Part shown: positions 34,992 to 44,655 of the stretch, one piece after another
How positions within the stretch are numbered: the stretch's first letter is position 1
Layout: each line of letters begins with the position of its first letter
Assembly (NCBI GenBank): GCA_047639315.1
Contig: JBLINQ010000001.1
Coordinates: forward strand, 34,856-98,855
Length of the DNA stretch: 64,000 nt
Origin: S139-23 sp047639315
GTDB lineage: Bacteria > Planctomycetota > GCA-002687715 > DRQF01
Reading direction: 5' to 3'
Translations under genes and position numbers: made by a program
Notes under the pieces: generated by a model
What the model was told of the DNA's origin: nothing
What the model saw: the letters and a program-made list of their open reading frames with translations, nothing else
Database searches by the model: none

Positions 34992-37148
34992 CTAGTTAAT
35001 ACTCATGCGGCTTCCGTCAGAGAATTGCAGGAATTCGACGTTGGTAAGCACATCCTTGCCATCACGGTTCGCTGTCTTGTCCAAAATCGTTATCACTCGG
35101 AATACAACCGTGATTTGATAGTCAGATTTCTTGCCACGGTAGATCGCAACATCGATGCCTTTGCCGCCGTCAATGATGTCATCTCCGCCATGGCCTTCGA
35201 ACGAGTTGTTCCCTGCGTTGCCGCTTAGGCGGTTTGCGTGTTGGTTCCCCCAAAGGGTCGAGTCAAGGGCGCCACAAAGCCGCACGTGACGTAGATGCTT
35301 GGAAACCGATGTGTAGGGAATCTTTGTGTCATAGCGAATAGAAAATACCCCTTCGAACGACTGTGGCAGAGTTGGCTCATAGGTCAGGTGATCGGGAAGA
35401 AAACCTTCAACTAGCTTGAAGCCTCGGGCATCGGCCTTCCGCAGCGCCATTCGTGAATTGGCGCGAAAGTGACCAAAGTGGGAAGTCCCGGTGGGAAGGT
35501 CGTTAGCATCTAAGTCTTCCCCTTCATATTTCTTGGGCTTGACCTGCCATAGGTCTATGTAGTTGTCATATGCGGCTGCGATGTACTCGTTGCGATGACT
35601 GTCTGGCTCGTCCTCCGGCCATGGTTGCCAGACACCTTTCTTGGCGGCTTCAAGATTGGCCTGTTGAAGTTCTTGATCATATCCCGGCAGCGCTGGGCGT
35701 ATGCCATAGTCATGAACCAAATGAAGGATCTCTTCAAATGCTGCATCTCGTGTGACGTGCCCCATGTAATCGGCGGAGCCTTCGATGGGGCATTCGTTTG
35801 CTCGCAGATCTTGAATTCCCAGATCGAGCTCGCCTAGTGGACCATCGAAGGCAAGCTCCATGTCTTCCTCGGTTCGAAATAGAGCCAAAGTCGCCCGGCG
35901 ATCAGCCATGGCATTGGCGACTGCTTCCTTGTTGGCGCCAAATTTGGAACCGGGCACGTTGGTGAGGAAGTGGCCGAGAATCTTGCGAGTTCGAACGATC
36001 CCTTCATTCGTCCAACCCTCTTGCGCCAAGATGTGAATGGGCTTGCCGTTGGGAGCCACGATTCGCGTGTATCGATCAAAAGTCTTACGAATGATTGGAT
36101 GCACCGACGGTGTCAGTGCTGCGATGGCGTTTTGCTTGCCTTCAATCTTGAGATCATCAAGCCCGTAGGAGCGGTCCTCGAGCTCTGACTTGACGCGCTC
36201 TTGCGTCAATCCGAAGTGCGAGATTTCTTTAGGACTCATCCAATGAATGCCATCCGCGGGAGCTGCCTTCAAAGTAAACCAATAGAAGGCCTCCGGAATG
36301 CCCATCGCCTTATAGAACTCAAGGAACATGGCATGCTCTGGGTGATCATTCGGTAGGTCGGCGCCTTCTCGTCCGTCTTCGCCTTCGGCCCATGAATGAA
36401 CACCGATCCTAGTATTCTGCCCCACGGTGCGCCTTGTTCCCGCACAGAAGAAGTCAACTCCTCCTGACGCAATCTCTCCACCATCAGCCAAGTGGATGTC
36501 ATAGCCGTGCTTGCGAACGAGATCGGCAGCAAGGAGATTCGAGTGGTCATCAGCTGACCCTGGAACGTTGTGCATCTCAATGATTCGAATTTGTGGATGT
36601 TCTAGCCTGAGCCGTAAGACTGCCCCGGGCGTTGACCCATCGATTGTGCCCGACATGATGGCGCGATCTTCATTGACAACAAAAGCAACAGGCGTGAACT
36701 CGGATTTCAGGCGCATCAAGACTTCATGACGTTCGATCACACCGTCGCGATTGACATCCAAGTCGTCGAGTTCTGCACGGCGTTCCTTGCCGAGTTCTTT
36801 CAGCTCGATCTTCTTATCACCATCTTTGTCCAAAACCTTGAAGAGGCCATCAACTTCATTAGTCATCTCAGTAAGTAAATCAAGATGTTGCTCGCCGTCG
36901 GCCATGAGTTCCTTGGAGATCTTCAGAAACTCTTCAACACTCATTTTCTGATCGGCGCCCCCGGCTTCCTTGGCCAAGAGCAGCAGCCGCCCCGCGGCCT
37001 CATAGCCGCCAACCTGGTTGTCGTGGTTCGCATCAAGGAATCTGGCGAATTTCGCCAAGTCCGAATCGCGTTGTTGTTGTGAGGGTGTATTCAGAAACAG
37101 GAACAGGCACGCAGAAATACTCAGCGCAGTGGTCAGTCGGTTTGTCAT
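34992..37148 (-). CDS. Secreted protein with EF-hands, ClpP-like domain and RTX-like repeat
   Basis: 718 residues. After a signal peptide come three EF-hand loops (DANHDNQVGGYE at 39-50, DKDGDKKIELKE at 107-118, DVNRDGVIERHE at 131-142). A ClpP/crotonase-like region (about 160-310; VVNEDRAIMSGTIDG, ADGGEIASGG, RIGVHSWA) follows, then a segment with EEILHLVHDYG near 470, possibly a metal site. The end (about 640-667) has RTX-type glycine repeats GNAGNNSFEGHGGDD, known to bind calcium and to mark type I secretion. Calcium binding is expected; catalytic status of the ClpP-like part is uncertain. Confidence 0.72.
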   Translation of the reverse strand: MTNRLTTALSISACLFLFLNTPSQQQRDSDLAKFARFLDANHDNQVGGYEAAGRLLLLAKEAGGADQKMSVEEFLKISKELMADGEQHLDLLTEMTNEVDGLFKVLDKDGDKKIELKELGKERRAELDDLDVNRDGVIERHEVLMRLKSEFTPVAFVVNEDRAIMSGTIDGSTPGAVLRLRLEHPQIRIIEMHNVPGSADDHSNLLAADLVRKHGYDIHLADGGEIASGGVDFFCAGTRRTVGQNTRIGVHSWAEGEDGREGADLPNDHPEHAMFLEFYKAMGIPEAFYWFTLKAAPADGIHWMSPKEISHFGLTQERVKSELEDRSYGLDDLKIEGKQNAIAALTPSVHPIIRKTFDRYTRIVAPNGKPIHILAQEGWTNEGIVRTRKILGHFLTNVPGSKFGANKEAVANAMADRRATLALFRTEEDMELAFDGPLGELDLGIQDLRANECPIEGSADYMGHVTRDAAFEEILHLVHDYGIRPALPGYDQELQQANLEAAKKGVWQPWPEDEPDSHRNEYIAAAYDNYIDLWQVKPKKYEGEDLDANDLPTGTSHFGHFRANSRMALRKADARGFKLVEGFLPDHLTYEPTLPQSFEGVFSIRYDTKIPYTSVSKHLRHVRLCGALDSTLWGNQHANRLSGNAGNNSFEGHGGDDIIDGGKGIDVAIYRGKKSDYQITVVFRVITILDKTANRDGKDVLTNVEFLQFSDGSRMSIN

Positions 37149-37438
37149 TTGGATAACACTTCGAGAAGTCTGGTAACCTTGGTTACCTCATGACGGGCGG
37201 TGGCAAGGATCTTGGCTCCGCTGCTCCGTTGAGCATGAACGTTAGCACAAGACGGCCTTTCTTGTGCAGAGGTCAGGGGCCCTGCCCGAGGATAGACCAT
37301 CTTCGTGCCCGAGTGCCTTATCCAGTTCAGTCAGGGACTTGCTACCACCAAGATTGAGATCGCGTCGCCAAGCATGGCACTTCCGTTGTAGACGGCCCAA
37401 GATTCCAGAACTCGACCAGTTCTGTCGATAATGCAGAC

Positions 37439-37927
37439 ATGAGCGAGACGGAGAAGATCACTTCGAAAGAGGAAGTTGCCGAAGAGGTGGGGGCTCCTGC
37501 ATTTGAAGATTTGCCTGAGTGGTTTCAAGCAGAGATCAAGGATGAGAATATGCGCAGAGAGGTGATCGTCGACACGCGCGATAGCCTCTCTCAGACCTTC
37601 AAGCGAAATCTCGTAATCTTCGGGGCTTGCCTCAATGTCGTCGTCATTTGGGTCACGTCAAATGCGATCTGGGGCGAACTGTTCTTGATGGCTGCCGCAG
37701 GAGCTTTATGCGCCTACATTTGCCTTCGCCTTGAAGCGAGTGAGCCAACGGGCGTGCTCATTGCTGGCGCATGCAATTTGCCGGCCTACTTCCTCGCGAG
37801 GAGCCCAGGCGAGTTGTCCGGGATGGATGTCGCGCCCTATTTCTTTACTTGTGTCATTCTTCTGGCAGCCGGTGGGATCCTCTCCTATACAATCTCCAGC
37901 GAGCGAGCCGAGCGCCTCCCTTTTTGA
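37439..37927 (+). CDS. Small integral membrane protein
   Basis: 162 residues. A charged cytoplasmic N-terminus (about 1-55, Glu/Lys-rich) precedes about four transmembrane segments (roughly 58-75, 77-95, 100-115 and 130-150). No family recognised. ATG 37439 follows a perfect 6-bp dyad AGAACT/AGTTCT at 37407-37423, which might be an operator. Upstream 290 bases hold no other gene. Confidence 0.6.
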   Translation: MSETEKITSKEEVAEEVGAPAFEDLPEWFQAEIKDENMRREVIVDTRDSLSQTFKRNLVIFGACLNVVVIWVTSNAIWGELFLMAAAGALCAYICLRLEASEPTGVLIAGACNLPAYFLARSPGELSGMDVAPYFFTCVILLAAGGILSYTISSERAERLPF

Positions 37928-37978
37928 CATATGGTCTCAGGCTTTGAGATCGCGGGTGGTGCTGGTGTTCGGCCGGGA

Positions 37979-38620
37979 CTATCTCTTGGTCATGGCAATT
38001 TCTTGAAGAATTTCTCGGCACGTACACCCAGACCCAAGGCGATAGATACCGACAGCACGCGCACGACCCTGAGGCATGTCTACCAGTCCCGTTTCAAAAT
38101 GATCGTCGCCAAACCCCAAAGTGATGTGGGGGTCAAAATTCGAAAACGCGGCTTTTTCAGCAAATTGACTAATCCATTGGGCATCGGATTCTCTGGCAGA
38201 ATCGACGCCAGCCAGGAAGCTTGCAGTGTCGCCGTTGGCTCCGAGCCAATCAGAGAAGACAGACATGGTCGCCTGGTGGAGATCCTGAATTTCGGCTGTT
38301 CTTAGAACGTCAAGCGAATAGGTGTACGAGCCATGGGAGTTTCGTCTCTTCGAGACTCGCTCGACTTCGATTTGGATCGACGCCGACTGCTTGAGCAAAC
38401 TATTCAGTCGGTCTCGCGCCTCCAGGACGAACGCTCCTCCAACGAAGAACATACCGAGTGAAATATGAGGCAAACCAAAGCGCACGTTCGGAGTCATAGC
38501 AAGTCGAATCTCACTGTCTCGACGATCCAACAATCTCTTGTTGATGGAGATGGCTTCCATGGCCAATTCATCGCCCGGGATGAGGGCCACATCGACAGCG
38601 AAGAAAAGAGACTGGTTCAT
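37979..38620 (-). CDS. 2H phosphoesterase (2'-5' RNA ligase-like)
   Basis: 213 residues with both histidine motifs of the 2H superfamily: HISL (H52) and HITL (H165), about 113 residues apart in a duplicated fold. Members include ThpR-type RNA 2',3'-cyclic phosphodiesterases/ligases and nucleotide cyclic phosphodiesterases. Somewhat longer than ThpR (about 180). Substrate unknown; cytoplasmic. Convergent with the membrane protein gene, 52 bases apart. Confidence 0.8.
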   Translation of the reverse strand: MNQSLFFAVDVALIPGDELAMEAISINKRLLDRRDSEIRLAMTPNVRFGLPHISLGMFFVGGAFVLEARDRLNSLLKQSASIQIEVERVSKRRNSHGSYTYSLDVLRTAEIQDLHQATMSVFSDWLGANGDTASFLAGVDSARESDAQWISQFAEKAAFSNFDPHITLGFGDDHFETGLVDMPQGRARAVGIYRLGSGCTCREILQEIAMTKR

Positions 38621-38874
38621 TCTTGTTCTTTCGTTCTGATGATGTGGGCTCGGTATCTATCAGTCTCCATAAGAATCGTTTTCGATGGCGATTGCAAGTC
38701 ACCAGCTGACCAGGAGATCTGCACTTGTGCAAAATGAACCTTACACATGGGGCGTGACTCCAGGATTCGAAAAGCTTTGTTGTTTTCACAGGCATCGAAA
38801 CATGGTTAAGATCTGCCCGTCGCCCAGGAACGAACCAACCATTTCGGTTCCTTTTCCTACATCGAAAGAAGAAC

Positions 38875-40503
38875 ATGAAATCCACCCTTCGGGTTTGTCT
38901 TGTTTTGCTCACCATCATGTCTGCGGTGCCAATCGCCGAGGCCCAGAGCTTTGGCGCTTTGCGACGTGTGATTCAACGCAAGTATTCGCCAGCCGGTCAT
39001 GCCGAACGTATGAATGCAGCTGAGGCGATCAGCGATCACGCCGACAACAACACGCTGCGCTTCGTCATTGCTCGCATTCGTATGACGTCGAAAGAACTCG
39101 TGTTCTTGCGCAACGATATGACCAAGGTGAAACATCGCCTTGACGAACTTGCTGTTAAGCTGAAAAAGGCGCGCAAGCTTGGCGCCGGCAGCGTGAACCA
39201 GAGCGATGTCAACGAACAGGCGAAAAAAGGAGAAGAACTCAAGGACACAGCACGTGCTGTCAGTCACATCGGTGACTTCTTGGAGGCCTTGCGCAAGTCT
39301 GTTGGTCTCATCGTCAAGCGCCTCGCTCCTGAGGATCAAGACAAAGCCCTGAAGACGATGATCAAGGCCTACAAGAAAGGCCGAGATCCAGAAGACAAAC
39401 TCGTCGTGTTACGCGTCATTGTCAGCTGTGAATCGCCAGAAATTCAGCCGCTTCTCATCAAGCTTACTACTTCGAAGGATGAGCTTGATCGCTTGCGAGT
39501 CTTGATCGTTGCCGAAGACTGGGGCGGACTGCGTGCTCTACGCTTGGCACTTGTGTGCTTGGAAGACGAGGCTTGGCCAGTGCGAGCGCAGTCCATTCGC
39601 GTCCTCAAGAAAGTTGGTGGTCGCCGAGCCTTAGAGTTTCTTAATGCAGCCATGGTGCGCGAGAAGGGGCGGCTCAAGACCGACGCCATCTTAGCGATGC
39701 GCTACTTGACTGGCGAGAACTTCCGCACGAACCAGCATCTTTGGAAAAAGTGGTTTGATGAGAACCGCGAACTGGTTACCGAGCCAACCGAGACGACCAA
39801 CGCTGAGCCGCCCGAGGAAAAGAACAACAAAGAAGAGCCAGGGGGCGGCAGCCAAGACCCTCTTCGCGGCAAATTAGACGCGCCGAAAAGGAAGCAGGAA
39901 GCAGGCGGAACAGGTTTCTATGGCGTTGAGTCGACTTCGAAGCATGTTGTTTACGTCCTCGATTTCAGTGGCAGCATGTCTCATTCGAAAACAGATAAGG
40001 CCGCAGGTAATTCGAAAATTACACTTCACGGTACTCGGCGAATCGATCGCCTGGCCAGTGAGCTTCTGCGTGCTGTCAGCGCTCTCCCGAAGGGCGCTAC
40101 ATTCAACATCGTTACCTTCACGCACAACGTATCTTCGTGGCGCGACAAGATGGTCTTCGCCACGAAGGACAACAAGGACGCCCTCAAGGCTTGGCTCTTG
40201 AATCGCGGCCCATCTGGTGCGACCAATCTCTTCGGTGGCTTGGAAGAGGCATTTAAGTTTGCCGGACGTGGCTCCTATGACGAATCCTACGAGACTGCTG
40301 CCGACACTATCTTCCTTCTTTCTGACGGCCAACCATCAGCAGGACGCTTGCAAAAGACTGATGAGATCCTCGCCGAAATCCGCAAGGTGAACTCTCTACG
40401 CCGCATCGCGATTCATGGTGTTTACCTTGGCAGTCATGGAGGTGGCTTGGTGCGTCGCTTAGCCGCTGAACACGATGGGCAATTTGTTAAGATCCCCGAC
40501 TAA
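38875..40503 (+). CDS. Secreted protein with helical repeat and VWA domain
   Basis: 542 residues. Signal peptide (to about AEA-Q, residue 24), a charged coiled coil (about 75-120), a HEAT-like helical repeat region (about 150-290), a Glu/Pro/Lys linker, and a C-terminal von Willebrand A domain (about 355-540) with MIDAS motif DFSGSMS and later DGQPSAG. The metal-ion site suggests protein binding. No transmembrane helix apart from the signal. Probably part of an extracytoplasmic complex. TraB-like lipoprotein follows 45 bases later. Confidence 0.82.
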   Translation: MKSTLRVCLVLLTIMSAVPIAEAQSFGALRRVIQRKYSPAGHAERMNAAEAISDHADNNTLRFVIARIRMTSKELVFLRNDMTKVKHRLDELAVKLKKARKLGAGSVNQSDVNEQAKKGEELKDTARAVSHIGDFLEALRKSVGLIVKRLAPEDQDKALKTMIKAYKKGRDPEDKLVVLRVIVSCESPEIQPLLIKLTTSKDELDRLRVLIVAEDWGGLRALRLALVCLEDEAWPVRAQSIRVLKKVGGRRALEFLNAAMVREKGRLKTDAILAMRYLTGENFRTNQHLWKKWFDENRELVTEPTETTNAEPPEEKNNKEEPGGGSQDPLRGKLDAPKRKQEAGGTGFYGVESTSKHVVYVLDFSGSMSHSKTDKAAGNSKITLHGTRRIDRLASELLRAVSALPKGATFNIVTFTHNVSSWRDKMVFATKDNKDALKAWLLNRGPSGATNLFGGLEEAFKFAGRGSYDESYETAADTIFLLSDGQPSAGRLQKTDEILAEIRKVNSLRRIAIHGVYLGSHGGGLVRRLAAEHDGQFVKIPD

Positions 40504-40548
40504 GTAAGGGCGGCCTGAGCGCCCAAGTCAGTCGTGGAGAGTTCGCCG

Positions 40549-41337
40549 ATGACGCGTCTTTGCCAACAAGCTATCGTTGTCGTTCTTGTGCTCGCTCTGG
40601 GCGCATGCACTTCAACGAACGCCTTTGTCGACATGCGGCCAGATAACGAAGGCAATGCCTTTGCCGTTGCGTGGCTTGAGTTCACCCGACCAGACGACTC
40701 ACATGTCACCCTCGTGAACATGGCCCACTTTGGCCATGTTGATTTCTACGATCGTGTCAGCAAGTCATTAAATAATTACGACATCGTGCTGATGGAAGGT
40801 GTGACCGGCGAAAGAAAAACTCCTTCCGAGGTGATGTCCCATTACCGCGAGATTGCTGAGACCCTCGGAGTCACAACTCAGGAATCGGCCTTAGCGCCCC
40901 AATCGAACTGGCGAGTCAGCGATGTGGATGCCGGCACGATCGCCGCTGCCATCGGCGACATTGAAGCCGAGATTGGTTCTTTCAACGAGCTGTTGAAGAG
41001 CCGACTCCAGGAAGAAATTGCATTCTCGAAAGCCAAGTGGCCGGCCCTGAACGAAGCAGAGCATAAGGCCAAGGCTCAAGAGTCGCTCCGTCAATCCTTC
41101 GCCGAAGGATTGACAGAAAGCACTGTGGATTCTGACCCCATCATCATCGTCGCCCGAAACCGATTTCTTCTGGCTCGCTTGGACGACTATCTTGGCTCTA
41201 AAGATTCCGTTGGCGCCAGGAATGTTGCTATCTGTTGGGGTGTGGCTCATGCGCCCGACCTAGTAGAGCGATTGAAAAATGATGGCTGGATTCTCACCTC
41301 GATTGAGTGGCAGCCAGTCTTCCCGATTGCTCCTTAA
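40549..41337 (+). CDS. TraB/TIKI-superfamily lipoprotein
   Basis: 262 residues from ATG 40549 (GGAGAG upstream); GTG 40534 is an alternative. Lipobox LGAC (Cys20). The body has the TraB/PrgY/TIKI pattern: VTLVNMAHFGHVDFYDRVSK and YDIVLMEGV near the start, and NVAICWGVAHAPDLVERLKNDG near the end, with His and Glu positions that form a putative metal site in TIKI proteases. Function in bacteria is largely unknown. Likely expressed with the VWA gene upstream. Confidence 0.7.
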   Translation: MTRLCQQAIVVVLVLALGACTSTNAFVDMRPDNEGNAFAVAWLEFTRPDDSHVTLVNMAHFGHVDFYDRVSKSLNNYDIVLMEGVTGERKTPSEVMSHYREIAETLGVTTQESALAPQSNWRVSDVDAGTIAAAIGDIEAEIGSFNELLKSRLQEEIAFSKAKWPALNEAEHKAKAQESLRQSFAEGLTESTVDSDPIIIVARNRFLLARLDDYLGSKDSVGARNVAICWGVAHAPDLVERLKNDGWILTSIEWQPVFPIAP

Positions 41338-41401
41338 GGCGAAGGGCACAAAAAAAGGCGGCGGCGGTTTGCGGCTGCCCTTCTCTGCGATTGACTGATT
41401 G

Positions 41402-42952
41402 CTACTTCCGCGGTTTCGGCAACTTGCCCTGAAGGACCACTTGAAGGTTGTTGGAGCTGTCAGCGAAGTACTCGGTCAGCCTCAGATCCTTAGCATCTTG
41501 TCGCCAGAAGAGAATCGAAAGTTCGGGCCTCTTGTCCAAGGCTGCTTTGAATTTTTCTGTCTTAAACCTGGTGAAGGTTCCCCGCAAGTCGAGCACTTTC
41601 GTTTGCCCATCAACCAAGTTCTGGAAGCCCTTAGCGCTGAGCTTCTTCATGTTAACGAGCCTTAGTTTCTTGAGACCGCTGAGATTAGCGAGCGTTTTGC
41701 AGTCAGCATCGGTCACTCCTTGGCAGTAGAGGAATGACAATTCCCGCAGCGCACGGCTAGATTGGATGCCTGTGCGGTCAGGGTTGGTGAACATAGAGAT
41801 CTGTCCCTCAGTGAAAGTGACGAATCGAAATTCGAGAGAACTTAGGTTTGGAAGTAGGCCCAGCGCGGTCAAATCTTCTGTGCGGTAGGTGACAGAATCC
41901 ATGCCGCTCGCGCCCAATTCTAACGTCCTGAGATTCACAAGGTTGGCAAACGCTTTCAATTGTGACATTGAGCGATTCGACGAGCCAGTGGCAGTCAGGC
42001 TCATGAGGCGGGGCCAGGATGATAGCGACCGGATGCCTTCAGCGGAAATATTGGTGCCGGAGATATTAAGCACAGTCAGTCTTTGGCCTACCTTTGCGCC
42101 GAGTCGATAAAGGTGCTCGTCGGTAATCTCAAGACCGCTGATGTTCAGACTGCGTAGCTTCGGCAAAGAAGCCAGACCATGGATCATGAAGGCACCAGGT
42201 TTTACCCCAGGATCTGGCTCCGGCAGAGGGTCTGGCAGGAAATCATTGAAAGAAGCACTCTGGCCGACCCACCCGCTGAGATCGAGGTGCGAAAGGTCCA
42301 CGAGTTTGGTCACGGAATTCCACCCGGCTGCACTGATGTGTTCGTTCCAAGCGAGAGAAAGGGAAGTGAGATGCTTCAGCTCACTGAGTTTGCGAACGCT
42401 TCGTTCCGTGACCCAGGATTGACGAATGTCCAAATGGACGAGATTCGGTTGGGTCCGAATGATCTCAAGTAGAACGGCGTCGGTGATCTGATCGCTTGCA
42501 CCCAGAATCCTTGTTGCCCCCGGGCTCAGTTTCTTCACATCGGCCATGGTGAAGACCGAGATAACGGGGAGTACTTCGTTGTGGTCTTCGACCTCTTGAT
42601 CATCTTCATCTTGGATCACTGGTGTTGCAAATCGATCTGCATCTGATTTGTCCGCAAAGAAACCGTTGTTCCAGAAGCTTGCAATGAGGAAGAAGATGGC
42701 ACCGATGCAGGCCGCGTTAGCCAAGAGCGTCCAGAATTTTCGATCGAATCTCGAGGCTTCGCCCGGTTTGTTCAAAGTTGTTTCTATGACCATGGATGAC
42801 ATCTCTTCTCCTTTAACCTGCCGTTCTTCAGATTCGAACCTCTCGCGTACAACGGCGGACAGATCTCGCAGGGGAGATTCTTTCACGTCTTCACGCAAGG
42901 ACTGCTCAAGAAATAGCAGCTCCAGATCTTCGTCGGAACGATTAGGCTTCAT
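41402..42952 (-). CDS. Leucine-rich-repeat membrane protein, putative anti-sigma factor
   Basis: 516 residues. A cytoplasmic N-terminus of about 75 residues has no HxxxCxxC zinc motif. One transmembrane helix (about 76-96) follows, and about 370 residues of leucine-rich repeats (LKKLRLVNMKKLSAKGFQNL, LRSLNISGLEITDEHLYRL) face the periplasm. The gene directly follows an ECF sigma gene and overlaps it by 11 bases, so by position it is the likely anti-sigma partner. The LRR ectodomain would be an unusual sensor. Function as anti-sigma is inference. Confidence 0.72.
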   Translation of the reverse strand: MKPNRSDEDLELLFLEQSLREDVKESPLRDLSAVVRERFESEERQVKGEEMSSMVIETTLNKPGEASRFDRKFWTLLANAACIGAIFFLIASFWNNGFFADKSDADRFATPVIQDEDDQEVEDHNEVLPVISVFTMADVKKLSPGATRILGASDQITDAVLLEIIRTQPNLVHLDIRQSWVTERSVRKLSELKHLTSLSLAWNEHISAAGWNSVTKLVDLSHLDLSGWVGQSASFNDFLPDPLPEPDPGVKPGAFMIHGLASLPKLRSLNISGLEITDEHLYRLGAKVGQRLTVLNISGTNISAEGIRSLSSWPRLMSLTATGSSNRSMSQLKAFANLVNLRTLELGASGMDSVTYRTEDLTALGLLPNLSSLEFRFVTFTEGQISMFTNPDRTGIQSSRALRELSFLYCQGVTDADCKTLANLSGLKKLRLVNMKKLSAKGFQNLVDGQTKVLDLRGTFTRFKTEKFKAALDKRPELSILFWRQDAKDLRLTEYFADSSNNLQVVLQGKLPKPRK

Positions 42953-43475
42953 GACTCAGTTTCCTGTTAATGCAAGAGCGCAGGCGCTCGCGAGCTCGAT
43001 GGAGGGTGGACCAGACATCAGACTCGCTGAGCCCTCGGGCTTTTGCGACTTCGGGACCTGACATGCCACGTCGATAGAAGAGATCGACAGTTTTCTGCAT
43101 TCGATCGGTGAGATGGGCCTCACATTCAGTGAGTGCTTCGCGGTAGACGTCCGGCTTCTCGTCCAAGCGGTACTTTTTCCAGATGACCTCAGCAGCTTCT
43201 TCTCTCAAGATTCCCAGGCGTTTGGCCTCGTTGCGTCTCGAGTCTCGCAACAAATTGAACGCTGATCGCCTCAAGAAAGCGGCCGCACTGGCTTCATCGG
43301 TGAGCTCAGACCCTCGCCGCAGAAAGACCAAGAAGGCCTCCTGGGCTAAGTCGTCTGCGACCTCCATCGTCGCCCCAAGAAGCATCAGGTATCTCCTGAG
43401 GCCGTCTTGGTGGGTACGAACGAAGTCGTCGATGTTCAATTTCAATGCGTTAGTCATGTCGCTATTGAATGGCAT
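42942..43475 (-). CDS. ECF RNA polymerase sigma factor
   Basis: 177 residues from ATG 43475; ATG 43457 is an alternative (171 residues). Region 2 is recognisable (MLLGATMEVADDLAQEAFLVFLRR, with the following AFLRRSAFNLLRDSRR), and region 4 has a helix-turn-helix MSGPEVAKARGLSESDVWSTLHRARERL. It recruits RNA polymerase to a stress- or surface-type regulon. Divergent from the glycan operon start at 43612, which might be a target. The 3' end overlaps the LRR gene by 11 bases, in a typical sigma/anti-sigma arrangement. Confidence 0.88.
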   Translation of the reverse strand: MPFNSDMTNALKLNIDDFVRTHQDGLRRYLMLLGATMEVADDLAQEAFLVFLRRGSELTDEASAAAFLRRSAFNLLRDSRRNEAKRLGILREEAAEVIWKKYRLDEKPDVYREALTECEAHLTDRMQKTVDLFYRRGMSGPEVAKARGLSESDVWSTLHRARERLRSCINRKLSHEA

Positions 43476-43611
43476 GGCGACCCAGATTTCTTACATCTTT
43501 CTCGAGAAATTGCAGAAAAAGCCGCCAACCACTGAAAAGTGCACCACTTCGTCAACGGGTCGAAGGAAATCCTATCGTGTCCAGAACTCAAAGAAACGCT
43601 ACTATCGCCTT

Positions 43612-44655
43612 ATGGGAACGCCGTCAGCTGAAACATTTGAATTCACCTCTGTCATCATGGCGATTCGCAATGAAGAGGAGAACATCACCGCGACACTCGA
43701 CGCGTTGGCAGCTCAAACTTGCGCCCTAGGATCGTATGAGCTCGTGATTGCTGATGGCTGCTCGACAGACCGGACATTAGAGCTGGTGACGAGTTTCGCA
43801 GCGGCTCAAAAGGAAAAGGGGCTGACAGTCACCATCCTCGAGAATTCTGGGCAATCCGCAGCAGCGGGGCTTAATCAGGCTTTGCAAAGCGCGAACGGCT
43901 CGGTGATCGTGCGCGTCGACGGGCATACGACCGTCGCCACCGATTATCTCGCGAGCGTGCACGCTGTCATGAAGGCGAGCGGTGCCGACTGCGTCGGTGG
44001 CCTCCAAATTCCTCGGAGCTCAGTCTCTTGGGGCAAAGCCTACGGTCATGCGACCTCGGGGTATCTTGGCTCAGGCGGCGCCGATTTTCGCTCGAAGGAA
44101 ACGGCGCGATTCACCGATACGGTTTACTTAGGAGCCTGGCAGCGAGCTACTTTCCACAAATTCGGTGAGTTCGATGCGTCGCTGGAACGCAACCAAGACG
44201 ATGAGCACAACATGCGGATCCTCGATGGCGGCGGGCGGGTTTTTCTCGATCCGGCGATTCGCTCGACCTATCGACCTCGCGAAAGTGCTGCTGCTCTCGC
44301 CCGCCAGTACTATTCTTATGGGCTTTGGAAGCCGATAGTTCTGAAGCGGCACCCCAGGCGAATACGACTCCGCCACCTTTATCCGAGCGCCTTGGTGATG
44401 TTGGCATGGGCTGCCGCAGTCTTTCCATCCTCGGCCTTCTTGCTCTTGGCCTATGTCCTCATTATAGCGCTCGTCTCAATAACTAAGGCCTGGAACGCGA
44501 AAGACCTGGCCCTTGCTTCTTTCATCTTCGCAACCTTCCTCATCATGCATTTTACTTACGGATTTGGCTTTCTCTTTGGACTTCCGAGGATTCCTTTGAG
44601 CCATTTGGCGGAAACCTCAAGCAATGAGACTCAACCTGGAGTGAGTCGTGACTGA
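43612..44655 (+). CDS. Glycosyltransferase family 2 with C-terminal membrane segments
   Basis: 347 residues from ATG 43612. The frame is open a long way upstream, but only from here does the sequence resemble GT2: FTSVIMAIRNEEENITATLDAL, then VIADGCSTDRT and the DxD-like VRVDGHT, with ED-like NQDDEHN later. C-terminal membrane helices (about 255-325). It transfers a sugar to a lipid-linked or surface acceptor. First gene of the overlapping glycan operon; eight-base overlap with the methyltransferase that follows. No good ribosome site, so the start is uncertain. Confidence 0.85.
   Translation: MGTPSAETFEFTSVIMAIRNEEENITATLDALAAQTCALGSYELVIADGCSTDRTLELVTSFAAAQKEKGLTVTILENSGQSAAAGLNQALQSANGSVIVRVDGHTTVATDYLASVHAVMKASGADCVGGLQIPRSSVSWGKAYGHATSGYLGSGGADFRSKETARFTDTVYLGAWQRATFHKFGEFDASLERNQDDEHNMRILDGGGRVFLDPAIRSTYRPRESAAALARQYYSYGLWKPIVLKRHPRRIRLRHLYPSALVMLAWAAAVFPSSAFLLLAYVLIIALVSITKAWNAKDLALASFIFATFLIMHFTYGFGFLFGLPRIPLSHLAETSSNETQPGVSRD

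Noticed and set aside
37407..37423. 6-bp dyad AGAACT-CGACC-AGTTCT before the gene at 37439
   Set aside because: Short enough to be chance and not repeated elsewhere in the window; noted only as a possible operator.
37331..37528. Minus-strand frame with HVCIIDRTGRVLESWAVYNG, resembling the end of a redoxin, and a second frame just after it (GGSKSLTELDKALG)
   Set aside because: It runs into the start of a good plus-strand gene and needs a frame shift; no catalytic Cys motif upstream. A decayed thioredoxin-like fragment is possible, but evidence is too thin.
41341..41383. GAAGGGCA/TGCCCTTC inverted repeat with A/T run between the TraB-like and LRR genes
   Set aside because: The loop is 27 bases and the T tract lies inside it, so it is not a recognisable terminator.
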